NCBI RefSeq assembly: GCF_036324505.1 | Contig: NC_086363.1 | Location: 8,919,155 to 8,983,154, forward strand | Length of the DNA stretch: 64,000 bases | Origin: Eleginops maclovinus | Taxonomy: Eukaryota; Chordata; Actinopteri; Perciformes; Eleginopidae | Direction of reading: 5' to 3' | Shown here: in pieces, positions 51,624-60,567 of the stretch | Numbering within the stretch: the first letter of the stretch is position 1 | Layout: every line of letters begins with the position of its first letter | Made by a program: the position numbers and the translations under genes | Notes under the pieces: model-generated | Seen by the model: only the letters and a program-made list of their open reading frames with translations | The model's database searches: none | What the model was told of the DNA's origin: nothing

Positions 51624-54600
51624 AAGCGCCTACCCCCAGCACCTTTCATTGTGTGTAGTCATGCTGCTTAATTGTTATGCAGATTAAACATTGTTTTATT
51701 GAAATATTAGGTTTCTTTGTGATTTAAGCAAAATGTTGACCTACTGTAACTGGCATCCACTGAAGCATCAATGCCAGTTACATGCATCCACACAGTCCAT
51801 GCCTCACTAGTCAAGGCGCTTTACCAACTTTAGGATGACAGTGGTGCCTTCCGTGCTCATACATTTCTAACCCACCATTCACACACAATACTTTGAAGGT
51901 CTTTGGGCGCATGCGTATATACAGATATATAAAATATATGCATAGTTTAATCTGTATGTATAAAAAAATACTGAAGATTAGGTTGATATGTTGAAATTGT
52001 GTGATCGTTAGTCTGATAATGGCATTATTAAGTGAAGAGTACATGATGACTTGTTCAGGACTCGAAGAAGCTTGGGACTTGGACTTGGACTCGACTTGGC
52101 TTTGGTGTTACTTGGACTTGGACTCGACTTGCCCTTCTCTGTCTTTACTTGGGACTTGACTTGGACTTGACTGCTGAGACTTGGGACTTACTTGGGACTT
52201 GCCAAACAGTGACTTGGTCCCACCTCTGATAAACACCCATTAAAATTGAAGGAGAGCCACACAGGAACGTCCTCCAGGCAACAACTGAATTGGATGCATT
52301 GATGTCCAAACATATTTTATATCCAATTTTAATTCTGCTCTGTTTTTTAAGATCATAGCCTTCGGGGGATCACTGGAGCCGCCATCTGTTCTGAAAACCC
52401 CGAAGAGAGCTGCTTGATTTAATAATAACCCTGAATACGTGCCAGATATCGTGATAATGACTTCTGTTCATCTGAGCAGCAACGGGACGAGCCTTGTGCT
52501 TTTTACGTCAACATTTATATTCAATTAAAGATGCAGCTCAGAGTATGTTAGTTAATCCCAAACTGCATGACTATGAATTGTCAAATCAGACAACAAGCTT
52601 TTGACATAAAACCCCAAATGTTCTTTAGAGGTTCAGGGTAACGTGTTCTTAAAACCTAATAGTATGATATTACAGTAATGGATTTCCTACTATTATCACC
52701 AGTTGGTCCCCTTTGCCTCTTCCACCCTAATGCTACCCATGATTAATGACCTGCTGCAGTCCTGGTTGCCACTGAAACCCCGACACACACTCACACAGGT
52801 TTGGAGTCTATTTCATGCTTCTGTGGGCGCAGGGCTACACATAGAAATTCTACATGCATCTGCTTGGTCAACTGGGAAATACGCTTGAAGTGATGTTGGG
52901 AGCAGAATTGAATATTTTACCTGCACAATCTTCTTATCTGACATGCCGGCCACAAAGAGATTCTGTTTGTCCTCGTCTGGGTTGAACTTGACGCAGTACG
53001 GTACCTTTCTGTTGGTGAAGCGAGAGATACACTGGCCTGTGGAGGGAGGAAAAAATACATTCTCAGTGGCTTTTCAGAGAGATACACTCAAGTTGTTTGA
53101 ATGTGAGGACACAGGCGTGTGTTCAGCCACAGCTCAGCAGCAACACGGACATTTCAGTGTTTCTTTGCGTTGATTCAGCTGAGGTGCAACACCACATGAG
53201 CGATGCTACCTCCACTGCTGGAGAAGAGGGAACAGATAATTGACTGCAACACAAAGAGGCCTTTAAAAGACAGGAATAGAGGCTTTTCACCAACATCATT
53301 TCTGTATCACATCCATTGTTTAACTGCAAATGGGACACATGTTAACGCTAGAAACATCTCAAGCAGCACTGCTATGTACAGCTGCAGGAAAGAAGCAACC
53401 TTGTACTGAACCAACCGTCACAATCAGTCTTTAAAATGAACTTATTATGCAGTTACAAAGTATTACAACGATGTGGCTTTTAATCCCGTTGATAACAAGT
53501 GGGGGATTTAACTCTTTTCCGCCCTCTGCTGGATTGGCAGTCTTGAGTTGAGTTGGGTGGGAACTGAGATGGATGATGCAGTTGGGGGAAATGTGACCCC
53601 AGGGACACTACAGGTTGTTATCAATGGACAAAAAGTAGGTCACTTTCTCCTCTGTATTAACAGCAATATATATAGATAACAGGTCGAGAAATGAAAATAA
53701 TCCTTGGTCTATTAGATTCCAAGGTCCAGTTATATCCTTACATGTCTTATTTTGTCAGTCCCAAACCCAAGGATAATAAACATATGATTCAAATTGAAAA
53801 CAGCAGGATATGTCCATATTTAATGACTGAAAAAAGCATTTCAGCCATTTTTTGCACCAAGAAAGTGAAGAAATCATTGCAGCTCTAGTTTAACATCACT
53901 TAAGACACAGCAAGCAGCAAGTTCACAAATCTCAGGAGCTGGAATTAGGGATTTTTTTTGTATTTTTGCCTGACAAATTAGTTTAAACTGATTAAAAACT
54001 TACCAAATAGGAAACCGTGTAATTTAATGGTCTGTGTAAACAGCGAATGAGTTGCAAACTGGCCTTCTAGAAACACTCGGGCAGAGAAATGTTCAATCAC
54101 ACAGTAACAGAAGCAGAAGATTATCTGGTGGGTTGTGAGAACAAGGCTATGTAAGATTGTGCTGCAGATGTCCTTCCCTATACAATATCTGTCCCCGAGA
54201 TTGCATTTTTTCCACAGAATATTCATGGTTGGATACTGAAAACCTTCACGAGAAGATTGAATGGACTCGCTCTTTAAGTCAGATGTTTATGTGGAGTTCA
54301 TCCCCCTTGAATCAATTCCTTTTGAATCTCGGCAACAGGAGGTGGTGAGAATAACAACTAAAGAGTGGCACACCTACCTGTTTCAGTGTCCCAGAGTTTC
54401 AGGTGGCGATCGTAGGCAGCGCTGAGGAACTTGGTTCCAGTGTTGTTGTAGCAAATGTCTCGCACTGCTTTGCTGTGGCCTAACATGAGCAGGAGAAATG
54501 TAAACATATATTACATTCAAATAAATAAATATATGCTAGACAAATCCACTATGTTCCGTACTCTTGTTATCGCATAACTCTGCCGCCTTGCTTTTATATC

Positions 54601-57600
54601 CGATTCATTTGGGGGATGGGAAATCTGGTGAAGGGAAATAAGGGAGGCACAGAATGAAAGATGATGTAGGCTGTGGAAGACGAGGGGAAGGGAATCTTTA
54701 AATGAGCTTTGAGAGCAAAAGAAATGCCATGCTCCATCTGTCTTTTCCATTGTTCTACACCTTCTCCTATTCTCCTCCTAATCCCCGTCTATGAAACCTC
54801 TTTGGCTTTTTCCTCAGGCAGTGCAGGTGATGCGAGGTCCCTGGGGGCTCAGGGTGCAGGCGGCTTCCTTTTTAAATAACTGCTTTTATCAGGGCTACAC
54901 TGTTTCCACAGCGATAACAGAGCCCACTGAGGCCAAGTGCCTGCCTGCTTACTTCCCAGCAAACCAAAGAGGCACTGCAGAAAAAGCCTTGTTGTGCGCG
55001 AGTGGGGAGAGGAAACAAATGTAGATGAACTACTGAAGGCAGGGCACACATGTCAATACCCTTTGTCCCACACTGCCTTCAGACCTACCTGCCTATGCAC
55101 TTTCATTCATGCACATCCCCTCACTCACGTATACTCTACTGTTCTTTCTGAGTTGATAATACAGACAAGCTACAAGAGTGTGAGGTTCAATAACAGCTGC
55201 ACTGCAATTGCAAGACATTTGAGAGAAATTTCTAACACTTTTTTTTTTTAATGATGGAAACTCCATATTGTTAACAAAAAGGTGTACTTTCTAAAGATCT
55301 GAAAGACGCCCAAATACATAAAATCAAAGAAATAAAATTGAGTTGAAAACTTCAGAGAGAACAAACAGAATTATTCATTAAACTGTTGTAAAAAATGAAT
55401 ATACCAGACAGCTGATGATTAAAGTGAAAACCTAATGTGCTCTTCACAACCAAGCTGTTCACTTTTAACACATTGCTGGAAAAAAAGCAATCAGCATCAT
55501 CATGCACATCTCTACTGCTCCCCCAGCACACAACACCCCCACCCCCAGTCTGTCACTGTCAGTTTATTAACCCCTAAACTGTGCCGCTCTTCCTGTATGC
55601 CAGCTCCTCTCCGTGTCTTGTGCCCCCCCCCCCATTCCCCACAGCCCTCGTGCTGCTGAATTATGCATTTTCTCTGAAGGAGCTGACAAGCAGAACCATG
55701 GTTGAAAACAATCTCTATGCAGACAGTGTGCCGTCTCTTGGAACAGTGTTAAGAGTGACCTGCACACATTACCTGAAAGCCCCCAGACCCCATCTACTCA
55801 ACCCCATCCAAAAAATATCCCTTCACTTTCTGTCAGCAGACGTGGCTTTAGTGTTCCAGTAATGATGAGCTCTCTTTCTGTCATTGCTGTGTACTTCCCT
55901 GTCAGCATTTCAGACTTCAAACATAGTTCATGTCATCATCTTCTCTAATGATCTATTGTTTATTATTTAAGTTTATACATCTCTTTATTCAAATTAGTGA
56001 ATTTCATATTGCTCTGTTAACAGCTCATACAAATAATCATCAACTATAGAAATGAGAGTTTACCAAATCAGAATGTAAGCACACTTACCAATAAATGTCC
56101 GTACACACCTCCTCTCGCCGTACACTTCCCACAACTGTGAAGAAAAAGAGATAAAAACAAGAAGTGAACACACATATAATTAAATCAGCAGAACTAATAT
56201 GCATCACCGGTGAATTCAGATCAGCTATAAACCTTATAAAAGCAATACAGTACAACAAATAGTGCTGGACTGAAAATGATACCAGTAAATCCTGAAAATG
56301 ATTTAACTGCATCATTGAAACACAGACTGAGAATGTGTATATTCATTTTAAGGTTCAGAGATGTTCATATAATGTAGGAATGTGATTATTTACCTTGATC
56401 TTACAGTCCATGGAGGACGAGAGCAGAAGATGACCAGAGCTAGGAAATAGTCTGATGGCACTGACACCCTGTACAAAAAAGGACACATGGAATCATGAGT
56501 ATGCTACTCTAACTACTCTTTACATCAGTGTGACATGTAATCAGCTCCTACAGGAGACATTATTAGTTGAATCATAATATCCAGTGCTGGTAGAGAGTGT
56601 GTGCAGAAGGTACGGCTCCATAATAGTCATAGAATTTATGAAAACTTCCAAGTTACCAAACTTTCCCCAAAAAATATCACAAAACTTTGGTGACACCGTA
56701 CGGGCCATCCTCCGTCTATTATCTCGACATCAGCACATCCAGGCGCTTATTACCTTTTCCTTACGCTCTTGTGTTTCAAATTAGACTGTGAAGGCTGTAA
56801 CTTCCTGAACAAAGCGAATAGGAGCCCATTTAAAACTTGAGTGAGTTCTCTCTCCCTGAAGCACACTGGCAGATCTGACACTTGAATCAGATCTCTCTAG
56901 GAATAACGCAGTGTTTAATCTTATATTTGAATTATAATGACTGTGTTTTGAAAGAAACACAATGGGTATGTCAGGGACAAATTTCTCATATATGGCTTTG
57001 TTATCATGTGATTCAAAAGTACCCAGGAGAATTTTACTGCCTGCCTCATTCATTCATACACAGACTGCATAATGCTATTTCTCTCTATGTATGCAGACAC
57101 CTGTCGGACACGGCTATCATTTCACTTTTCAGAATCATTTTTAACACTTATCTTTACTAAAGCTTGCTTTGAGAATACTTATGATTGCAAAGTTTATTAA
57201 GTGGTACACAAACAAGCAATTAATGTACACAAAGACACACCGAATGATCTTTGCCACTTCACACTGACCTTGGTGTGTCCGGACCAGACATGAATCTGTT
57301 TCTTAGGCAGATAACATTTGTCCGGAGCCTCTGAAGAACGCAGGTTGATGCCCACATCCTGTGGGACATGGAGATAGGATCTGCCCTGGTAATCATACAT
57401 TTCTTTAACTGGAGGGGGAGAACAAAAAGAGACAACATTGAGTTAAAAAAAAACAATCCTGGAGCATTTGGATACAAGTTTTAAAGGAGGCTGACTCTAA
57501 GGTGTGCTTATTTAACAAGAAGTCTTATAAAACTTAAAGGAAATGTTAAAATCTATAATGTTAAGTGGGCAAACTTTATCTGCCAAGAAAGATTGTCCAG

Positions 57601-59665
57601 TACCGTGGAGAACGGTTTTCTCTTCAGCAGGAGCTTCTTCCTCGTTCCTTCCCTTCTTCTGCCTCTTGGCTGTGATCTCATCCAGCTCTTTCTGCTCTTC
57701 CTGTAAAAAAACAAAACAATTCACAATTTAATATTTACCATAACGATTTCTTATGGGAGACAGTACTGAAGAAAGACGGTGCCAATTTAACTCATATTCT
57801 CAAATGTGCGTTTGGTTAAACAAAGCATTACCTCTGATGGTTTGGCCCCGTCTTTCTCATCAATATATTTCGCCCATGGTCCAAGGAACTCTTCGATTTC
57901 TCCTGCATCTCCACCTTTTATCTTTTTCCTTTTCTCTGACTTCTTCGTTCCACTCTCAAACACAGTGAGCCCTGGGGGAAGAGACACAACACACTATAAT
58001 TATTAAACTATTCAAACAATACTTTATGCATGATAACAAATGAACACTTTACAAATAAAGTGAGATTTAAAATAAGTACCTTTATTTTTCTCAGCCTCAT
58101 CCACTGCTCCGATGTAGCTATTAGTGATGGCAGTAACCTGGTGTGTTTCAACAGATGGATCTAAAGCATAACCTATGGATAGAGAGGGGACACGGTCATT
58201 CAAATTCAGGGTCAATACATTGACTGCATAATTTAAAGCACAGAGGTCATAGATTAGCTTACCAAAGGTGGAGAAGGTCCTCCTTTGCGATTCAAACATA
58301 AAGTCGTTGAGGTGAGCAGGTTCTGCATAGCCAGATAACATGTTCCTGGGAGCAGACATCTGCTGGCTCTTAAATGGGTTCATTGGCCCAAACTGAGAGA
58401 AATAAATACAACATCATTAATAACACAACCTTTTTACTAATGGACACTCAAAAGAAACTTCAATTTCAACATGGCCCCAATGTTTGATACATTTCTAAGC
58501 AATACTTCAATTCCAACAGACTAATTAAGCATATTTTACAAGGATCAAGAAATAAGTAGAGCACTACATTGATTCCAATGAGAAATTGCAGCATCAAACA
58601 GAAGAGATAATGATAATGGAGGAGATAGGTTAGAAAATAAACAAGGTAATAGTTGTAAATAATAACAAACTAACAGGTGTGGCATAACCACAGTCATTGA
58701 TTTGAATCAGAAATGACTTATTTGTGAGATATTTAAAGTATTAGAACTGCTTGATATTATCACATATAATTATTATTTTGGATATAATAGTGTCAAACTG
58801 GTAGAAGCATTTATCAGTTGTTTCTCAGAGAAAAACACGTATCGAAATCTATACAAGAAACAAAATGTCTATGTCTAGAATATTATTCTAGTGCACTTGA
58901 CCTATCCCAAGATGTCCTTTACTAATTTCCAAAACGTACCTCTGGTGCAAACATGGTTTCATATGTCGGGTTAAACGTGACTTCTTTCAATGCAGGGTCC
59001 AGGTGTGTTCCAGTCTCAACCGCTTCCTGAAGAGAAGATGTACAAACTCAATCTCACTGTTTGAATATTTATCATGACACACAAATCCACTTCAGAAAAA
59101 TGATGGTCGTATTGGTATAACATGCATTAACCATCTTTTTAAAAGTTTCCCTGTTGAACCAGCTGTGGAAAAATACATAAAGCCATTTCAAAAATGTCAT
59201 ATTTATGAATGAACACAGTAAATCGGTACAACGTTATACGAACAAACAATCATTCTGCTCTACCCCTAAACTTTCCCGCTAACCGCTGCTAGTTTTATAC
59301 CGTGACGTTTACAATATATAACTCCACACAGTAGTTATTCAACAACTATCTTTCGTTATAAATCGATACCGTTTTTCTCATTATTATATGTAGTTATTGT
59401 GTGATTTATAGTAGCTAACTTTAACAAACTAATTACAACGTTAAGCTAACGTTAGCTAGCTTTGTTAGCTCACCTTAACGGCGACCTCGGGAGCGAGATC
59501 GAGAACAGCCACAGACATTGTGGGTGCAGACTTGAGAGGTTTAAGGTGAGCCGTGGCGTCCGGGTCCACTGGTTCCACTTTCTCAACACCAGAACTTGAC
59601 TCCGACTCATTTTCTGAATCAGAATCGCTACCGTACGAAACGAGGGAAGCTACGGTGGCAGACAT
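40405..59665 (-). CDS. cdc40: CDC40 / PRP17 pre-mRNA splicing factor (complete)
   Basis: Fifteen exons join to 1752 nt: 59665-59474, 59026-58940, 58392-58263, 58172-58080, 57971-57832, 57700-57604, 57408-57269, 56468-56394, 56134-56089, 54479-54378, 53036-52921, 46820-46687, 43143-43067, 40894-40750 and 40582-40405. The product is 583 aa, against about 579 in human. All junctions are GT-AG and in phase. The protein acts in the nucleus in the spliceosome at the second catalytic step. It has a serine/acid-rich amino end, the conserved segments [20 protein letters not shown] and [13 protein letters not shown], and a lysine/glutamate-rich stretch. From about residue 285 a seven-blade WD40 propeller ([25 protein letters not shown] and others) ends at IKLWD. 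Intron 11 carries two nested transposons, yet the coding sequence is intact. The promoter is divergent from a probable WASF1. Confidence 0.96.
40750..40894 (-). CDS. cdc40: CDC40 exon 14 (WD40)
   Basis: 145 nt. It encodes [20 protein letters not shown] and [19 protein letters not shown]. The donor is GTAAGC and the acceptor TTACTCCAG. Confidence 0.94.
40895..43066 (-). other. CDC40 intron 13
   Basis: 2.2 kb, no recognised repeat or gene. Confidence 0.6.
43067..43143 (-). CDS. cdc40: CDC40 exon 13 (WD40)
   Basis: 77 nt encoding [20 protein letters not shown] and TLSPN. The acceptor has a T-run and CAG; the donor is GTGAGT. Confidence 0.93.
43144..46686 (-). other. CDC40 intron 12
   Basis: 3.5 kb, no gene recognised. 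A 13-base C run lies at 46616-46628. Confidence 0.6.
46687..46820 (-). CDS. cdc40: CDC40 exon 12 (WD40)
   Basis: 134 nt encoding [20 protein letters not shown] and [19 protein letters not shown]. The split tryptophan is completed by exon 13. It is the first exon downstream (in transcription) of the transposon-bearing intron. Confidence 0.95.
47052..47059. repeat. Target duplication, left copy (outer hAT)
   Basis: ATAAACAC, repeated exactly at 52229-52236. Eight bases is the hAT superfamily signature. Confidence 0.9.
47060..47240 (+). repeat. Left subterminal GACTTG/GACTCG array of the outer hAT
   Basis: Many copies of GACTTG, GACTCG and the palindrome GACTCGAGTC within 180 bp. Subterminal short repeats are transposase-binding sites in studied hAT elements. 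That role here is inference. Confidence 0.8.
47792..47799. repeat. Target duplication, left copy (inner hAT)
   Basis: CCGTGGAC, repeated exactly at 51223-51230. Confidence 0.92.
48049..48297 (+). CDS. hAT transposase exon 1 (BED finger)
   Basis: 249 nt, 83 codons from ATG at 48049. It encodes [24 protein letters not shown] and [16 protein letters not shown]. The open frame continues upstream without a better start. Confidence 0.85.
48049..50717 (+). CDS. hAT transposase with BED zinc finger (ZBED-like), intact
   Basis: Join of 48049-48297 and 49041-50717, 641 aa plus TGA. The model rests on the donor GTTAGT after codon 83 and the acceptor TTCTGCTACAG, and it is in frame. The amino-terminal BED finger (about 24-80) has W26, C47-x2-C50 and H67-x4-H72 and should bind the element's ends. 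The RNase-H-like core shows CTTDLWTS (aspartate about 201), MTTDNASNN (aspartate about 269), the CFGHNLHL motif (about 286) and [10 protein letters not shown]. The carboxyl end has the hAT dimerisation domain: [10 protein letters not shown], then [15 protein letters not shown], then [17 protein letters not shown] see no stop or frameshift. It acts as a cut-and-paste transposase in the nucleus. A domesticated ZBED gene is an alternative, but the intact ends and target duplications favour a live transposon. Confidence 0.93.
48298..49040 (+). other. Intron within the inner hAT transposase gene
   Basis: 743 bp, AT-rich, GTTAGT to CTACAG. Confidence 0.75.
49041..50717 (+). CDS. hAT transposase exon 2 (catalytic core and dimerisation domain)
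   Basis: 1677 nt, 558 codons and TGA, uninterrupted. It starts [16 protein letters not shown] after the acceptor and includes all catalytic-core and dimerisation motifs. The open frame extends 18 codons upstream into the intron, so an unspliced start at 48987 is possible but would lack the BED finger. Confidence 0.94.
   Translation, partial: RSAAMGSGRATPQRQQPTQQPTLQAMFEQHNKYPRESKEVKRLNRAVAEFICLDQVPVYIVEKAGFRNLMQNLDKRYDVPSRNFFMYNEIPKMYNETRAIISAQLSHTPNTFFSCTTDLWTSRTVDTYMAVTLQFITQSWEMQSWCLGCSALYSDHTADTLKETLEEIITDSWGLDMANMAGMTTDNASNNRKAFSEYTWIPCFGHNLHLAVNKAIDIDRVASCLSRLRKTVSGFSRSNKMSRLFKDKQKSLKLPQHTLIHDEPTRWGSTYDMVERFCEQQQAVSAVLAEDRKKWHLMPRDTDMTTIEIVRDVLAPLSDFTDALSGEKETTISSVLPLMWKIKACLIEEEGDRPLAIEMKNKIRGDFEKRYNDHNLQMTLNTSTFLDPRFKDTFVTMEEDIKRELLLKSEAVQLPPHSPVDPRGTGAAPKRNKRDLKSLLCTITTEKKGADNSETRHHSPTPATPTDRRLNVEFLEYKQLREISPAEDPLAWWSQHEAQLPILAHFAKNYLCIAASSCASERVFSTSGNICSPRRSRLTEEHLDMLVFLAKNLNKCKK
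50756..50861 (+). repeat. 53-bp tandem duplication in the inner hAT 3' UTR
   Basis: Units 50756-50808 and 50809-50861 share ACTCAGTT, GAGTATAAGAGAT and TTTGTTTTTTTAA with a few substitutions. A more diverged third copy may follow near 50925-50965. Confidence 0.85.
51093..51098 (+). terminator. Poly(A) signal of the inner hAT transposase
   Basis: AATAAA 376 bp after the stop codon and about 125 bp before the element's right end. Confidence 0.65.
51223..51230. repeat. Target duplication, right copy (inner hAT)
   Basis: CCGTGGAC, identical to 47792-47799. Confidence 0.92.
51442..51454. promoter_or_regulatory. Perfect palindromic X-box (RFX-type) motif in the outer hAT
   Basis: GTTGCTAGGCAAC is two inverted RGYAAC half-sites, the consensus for RFX factors. 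It lies inside the outer element's own sequence. Motif only. Confidence 0.45.
51468..51510. repeat. G-run/C-run hairpin-forming tract
   Basis: A G-rich stretch (51468-51484, interrupted by one T) faces a C-rich stretch (51488-51510) across an ATG-like loop. It could form a stem, or a G-quadruplex on the plus strand. It is part of the outer element. Confidence 0.7.
52059..52228 (+). repeat. Right subterminal GACTTG array of the outer hAT
   Basis: More than a dozen GACTTG or GACTCG words, on the same strand as in the left array (direct, not inverted, relative to the element's ends). Confidence 0.82.
52229..52236. repeat. Target duplication, right copy (outer hAT)
   Basis: ATAAACAC, identical to 47052-47059. 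Confidence 0.9.
52921..53036 (-). CDS. cdc40: CDC40 exon 11 (WD40)
   Basis: 116 nt encoding [20 protein letters not shown] and [13 protein letters not shown], phase 0 at its end. The donor is GTAAAA and opens the transposon-bearing intron; the acceptor is CCTCCACAG. Confidence 0.94.
53037..54377 (-). other. CDC40 intron 10
   Basis: 1.3 kb, no gene. It contains a consensus CTCF-like core at 53519-53532. Confidence 0.6.
53519..53532 (-). promoter_or_regulatory. CTCF-like motif, full core match
   Basis: The minus strand reads CCAGCAGAGGGCGG, which fits the CTCF core CCASYAGRKGGCRS at all 14 positions. It sits in CDC40 intron 10. Binding is not shown. Confidence 0.45.
54378..54479 (-). CDS. cdc40: CDC40 exon 10 (WD40)
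   Basis: 102 nt encoding [20 protein letters not shown] and [13 protein letters not shown]. Split glycines at both ends. The donor is GTAGGT. Confidence 0.95.
54480..56088 (-). other. CDC40 intron 9
   Basis: 1.6 kb, no gene or transposon recognised. A C run lies near 55624-55633. Confidence 0.6.
56089..56134 (-). CDS. cdc40: CDC40 exon 9 (short, WD40)
   Basis: 46 nt encoding [15 protein letters not shown]. The acceptor is TTCTTCACAG and the donor GTAAGT. The frame fits both neighbours. Confidence 0.92.
56394..56468 (-). CDS. cdc40: CDC40 exon 8 (WD40)
   Basis: 75 nt, exactly 25 codons: [19 protein letters not shown] and MDCKIK. The acceptor is TTGTACAG and the donor GTAAAT. Confidence 0.93.
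57269..57408 (-). CDS. cdc40: CDC40 exon 7 (start of WD40 propeller)
   Basis: 140 nt encoding [37 protein letters not shown]. The donor is GTCAGT. Confidence 0.95.
57604..57700 (-). CDS. cdc40: CDC40 exon 6 (charged linker)
   Basis: 97 nt encoding [17 protein letters not shown] and an acidic run ending EEKTVLH. Probable helical or disordered linker before the propeller. The donor is GTACTG. Confidence 0.93.
57832..57971 (-). CDS. cdc40: CDC40 exon 5
   Basis: 140 nt encoding [20 protein letters not shown] and [15 protein letters not shown]. It includes a basic run resembling a nuclear localisation signal. The acceptor is CTTCCCCCAG and the donor GTAATG. Confidence 0.94.
58080..58172 (-). CDS. 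cdc40: CDC40 exon 4
   Basis: 93 nt encoding [20 protein letters not shown] and [10 protein letters not shown]. Compared with my memory of human CDC40 there are about four extra residues (ITNS) before YIG. The frame is intact. Confidence 0.9.
58263..58392 (-). CDS. cdc40: CDC40 exon 3
   Basis: 130 nt encoding [40 protein letters not shown]. Highly conserved PRP17 segment. The acceptor is TTTCTCTCAG and the donor GTAAGC. Confidence 0.96.
58393..58939 (-). other. CDC40 intron 2
   Basis: 547 bp of AT-rich sequence. Nothing recognised. Confidence 0.6.
58940..59026 (-). CDS. cdc40: CDC40 exon 2
   Basis: 87 nt, 29 codons: [20 protein letters not shown] and TYETMFAPE. The acceptor is CTTCTCTTCAG and the donor GTACGT. 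Confidence 0.95.
59027..59473 (-). other. CDC40 intron 1
   Basis: 447 bp. Nothing recognised apart from short GTTAGCT-like direct repeats near 59430-59470. Confidence 0.6.
59474..59665 (-). CDS. cdc40: CDC40 exon 1 (start codon)
   Basis: 192 nt, 64 codons from ATG at 59665-59663 (context CCAAGATGT). It encodes [20 protein letters not shown], a serine/acidic amino end, and ends LAPEVAVK before GTGAGC. Confidence 0.94.
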
Positions 59666-59720
59666 CTTGGATGTTGTGAATTCGCCGGAAGCAGATGGGC
59701 GGTACTTCCGTTGTGAAAAA
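59666..59720 (-). promoter_or_regulatory. CDC40 5' UTR and core promoter with ETS-like sites
   Basis: Within 50 bp upstream of the start are CGCCGGAAGC (59683-59692) and ACTTCCG (59703-59709), ETS-type motifs typical of TATA-less housekeeping promoters. No TATA box is seen. Confidence 0.5.
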
Positions 59721-59759
59721 ACACGTTATTTTTGTATTTTAACATGTGACATTTAGACA

Positions 59760-60439
59760 AAAAAGAACACTTAACTTTACTATTTATAAAATGCTACATT
59801 CAACATGGTAGTAGGATATAGAAGAAAAGAGAAAAACATAAATAATACAAAACGAGGAGATAAACGTTACTTCCCGGGCCATAATAATAGACAGAAACGA
59901 AATATATATATATATGGAGCCTTTCAGATTAAATAAAATTGAATTTGAAAATAAAATATATACAGTAATGCTGTATTCAAACAAACCATAAAGTGCAGCT
60001 ATGTCAGACACAAAAATACAGTAATACAATACAATACTATAACAGTTATTCAATGAATTGATTAGATGGTATGTAGAGAATTAGGACTTATTGGGCACTT
60101 TTGATAAATCATTTAGTAAAAAATCAGCTTCTAAAATTCGAGGATTACCTTTGACCTTATTAAATATATGTTGACAAAATGACACTTTGACTATTTTTTT
60201 CATATCTTTAAACAATTTCTACAGAAAGATAATTGATTACCGATACATATTAATATATATTGGTTGCAACCATAAGCAGTACATGGTCTCCTATAGTTCT
60301 CAGTGTCGTCAATTTATTTTGTCATTAATTATTTAATGTAGTCAATGTGATATCCTCATATCACTGTGCAAGAGATCCATTAATTATGTTACGATGTGAT
60401 TTTTATGTACAGTGAGGGTTGAAGTAATCGCTGAAATGG
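59760..60439. other. AT-rich spacer between divergent promoters
   Basis: About 680 bp with short (AT)n near 59899-59915. No gene recognised. Confidence 0.6.
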
Positions 60440-60567
60440 ATTGGACAGCACAAAATGACGGAGTGAGATAACTAGCCAATACAGCATGCGCGCATGTAGT
60501 CCGAGAGCCTCCCACGAGCACAGCAGCAGTTGCATGGAACGCTTTCTCGCGCCCTAACAATAGAGTG
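60440..60567 (+). other. wasf1: Probable first 5' UTR exon and promoter of the divergent gene (WASF1 by synteny)
   Basis: A locally CpG-rich stretch with a CCAAT box near 60476, the palindrome CATGCGCGCATG (60485-60496, NRF1-like) and the strong splice donor GTGGTAAGT ending an exon at 60567. A second possible donor, CAGGTAATT, lies after 60944. No WASF1 coding sequence is visible, so the name rests only on the usual head-to-head CDC40/WASF1 arrangement. Confidence 0.3.

Larger units (their letters stand above)
47060..52228. mobile_element. Outer hAT-type element, non-autonomous, interrupted by a second hAT
   Basis: 5169 bp as it stands, or 1738 bp without the nested element and one copy of its target duplication. 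It is flanked by the exact 8-bp duplication ATAAACAC. The left end is CAGACATGTGGACTC; the right end reads inward CAGAGGTGGGACCAAG, giving short imperfect terminal inverted repeats. About 180 bp at each end is packed with GACTTG/GACTCG words. The ends resemble a GACTCGAGTC-rich repeat I remember as common in teleosts. No transposase is recognisable in its own sequence, so it probably depends on a transposase supplied elsewhere. Confidence 0.88.
46821..52920 (-). other. CDC40 intron 11, host of nested transposons
   Basis: 6.1 kb, of which 5.17 kb is mobile-element sequence (47060-52228). Without it and one target copy the intron would be about 0.9 kb. Confidence 0.85.
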
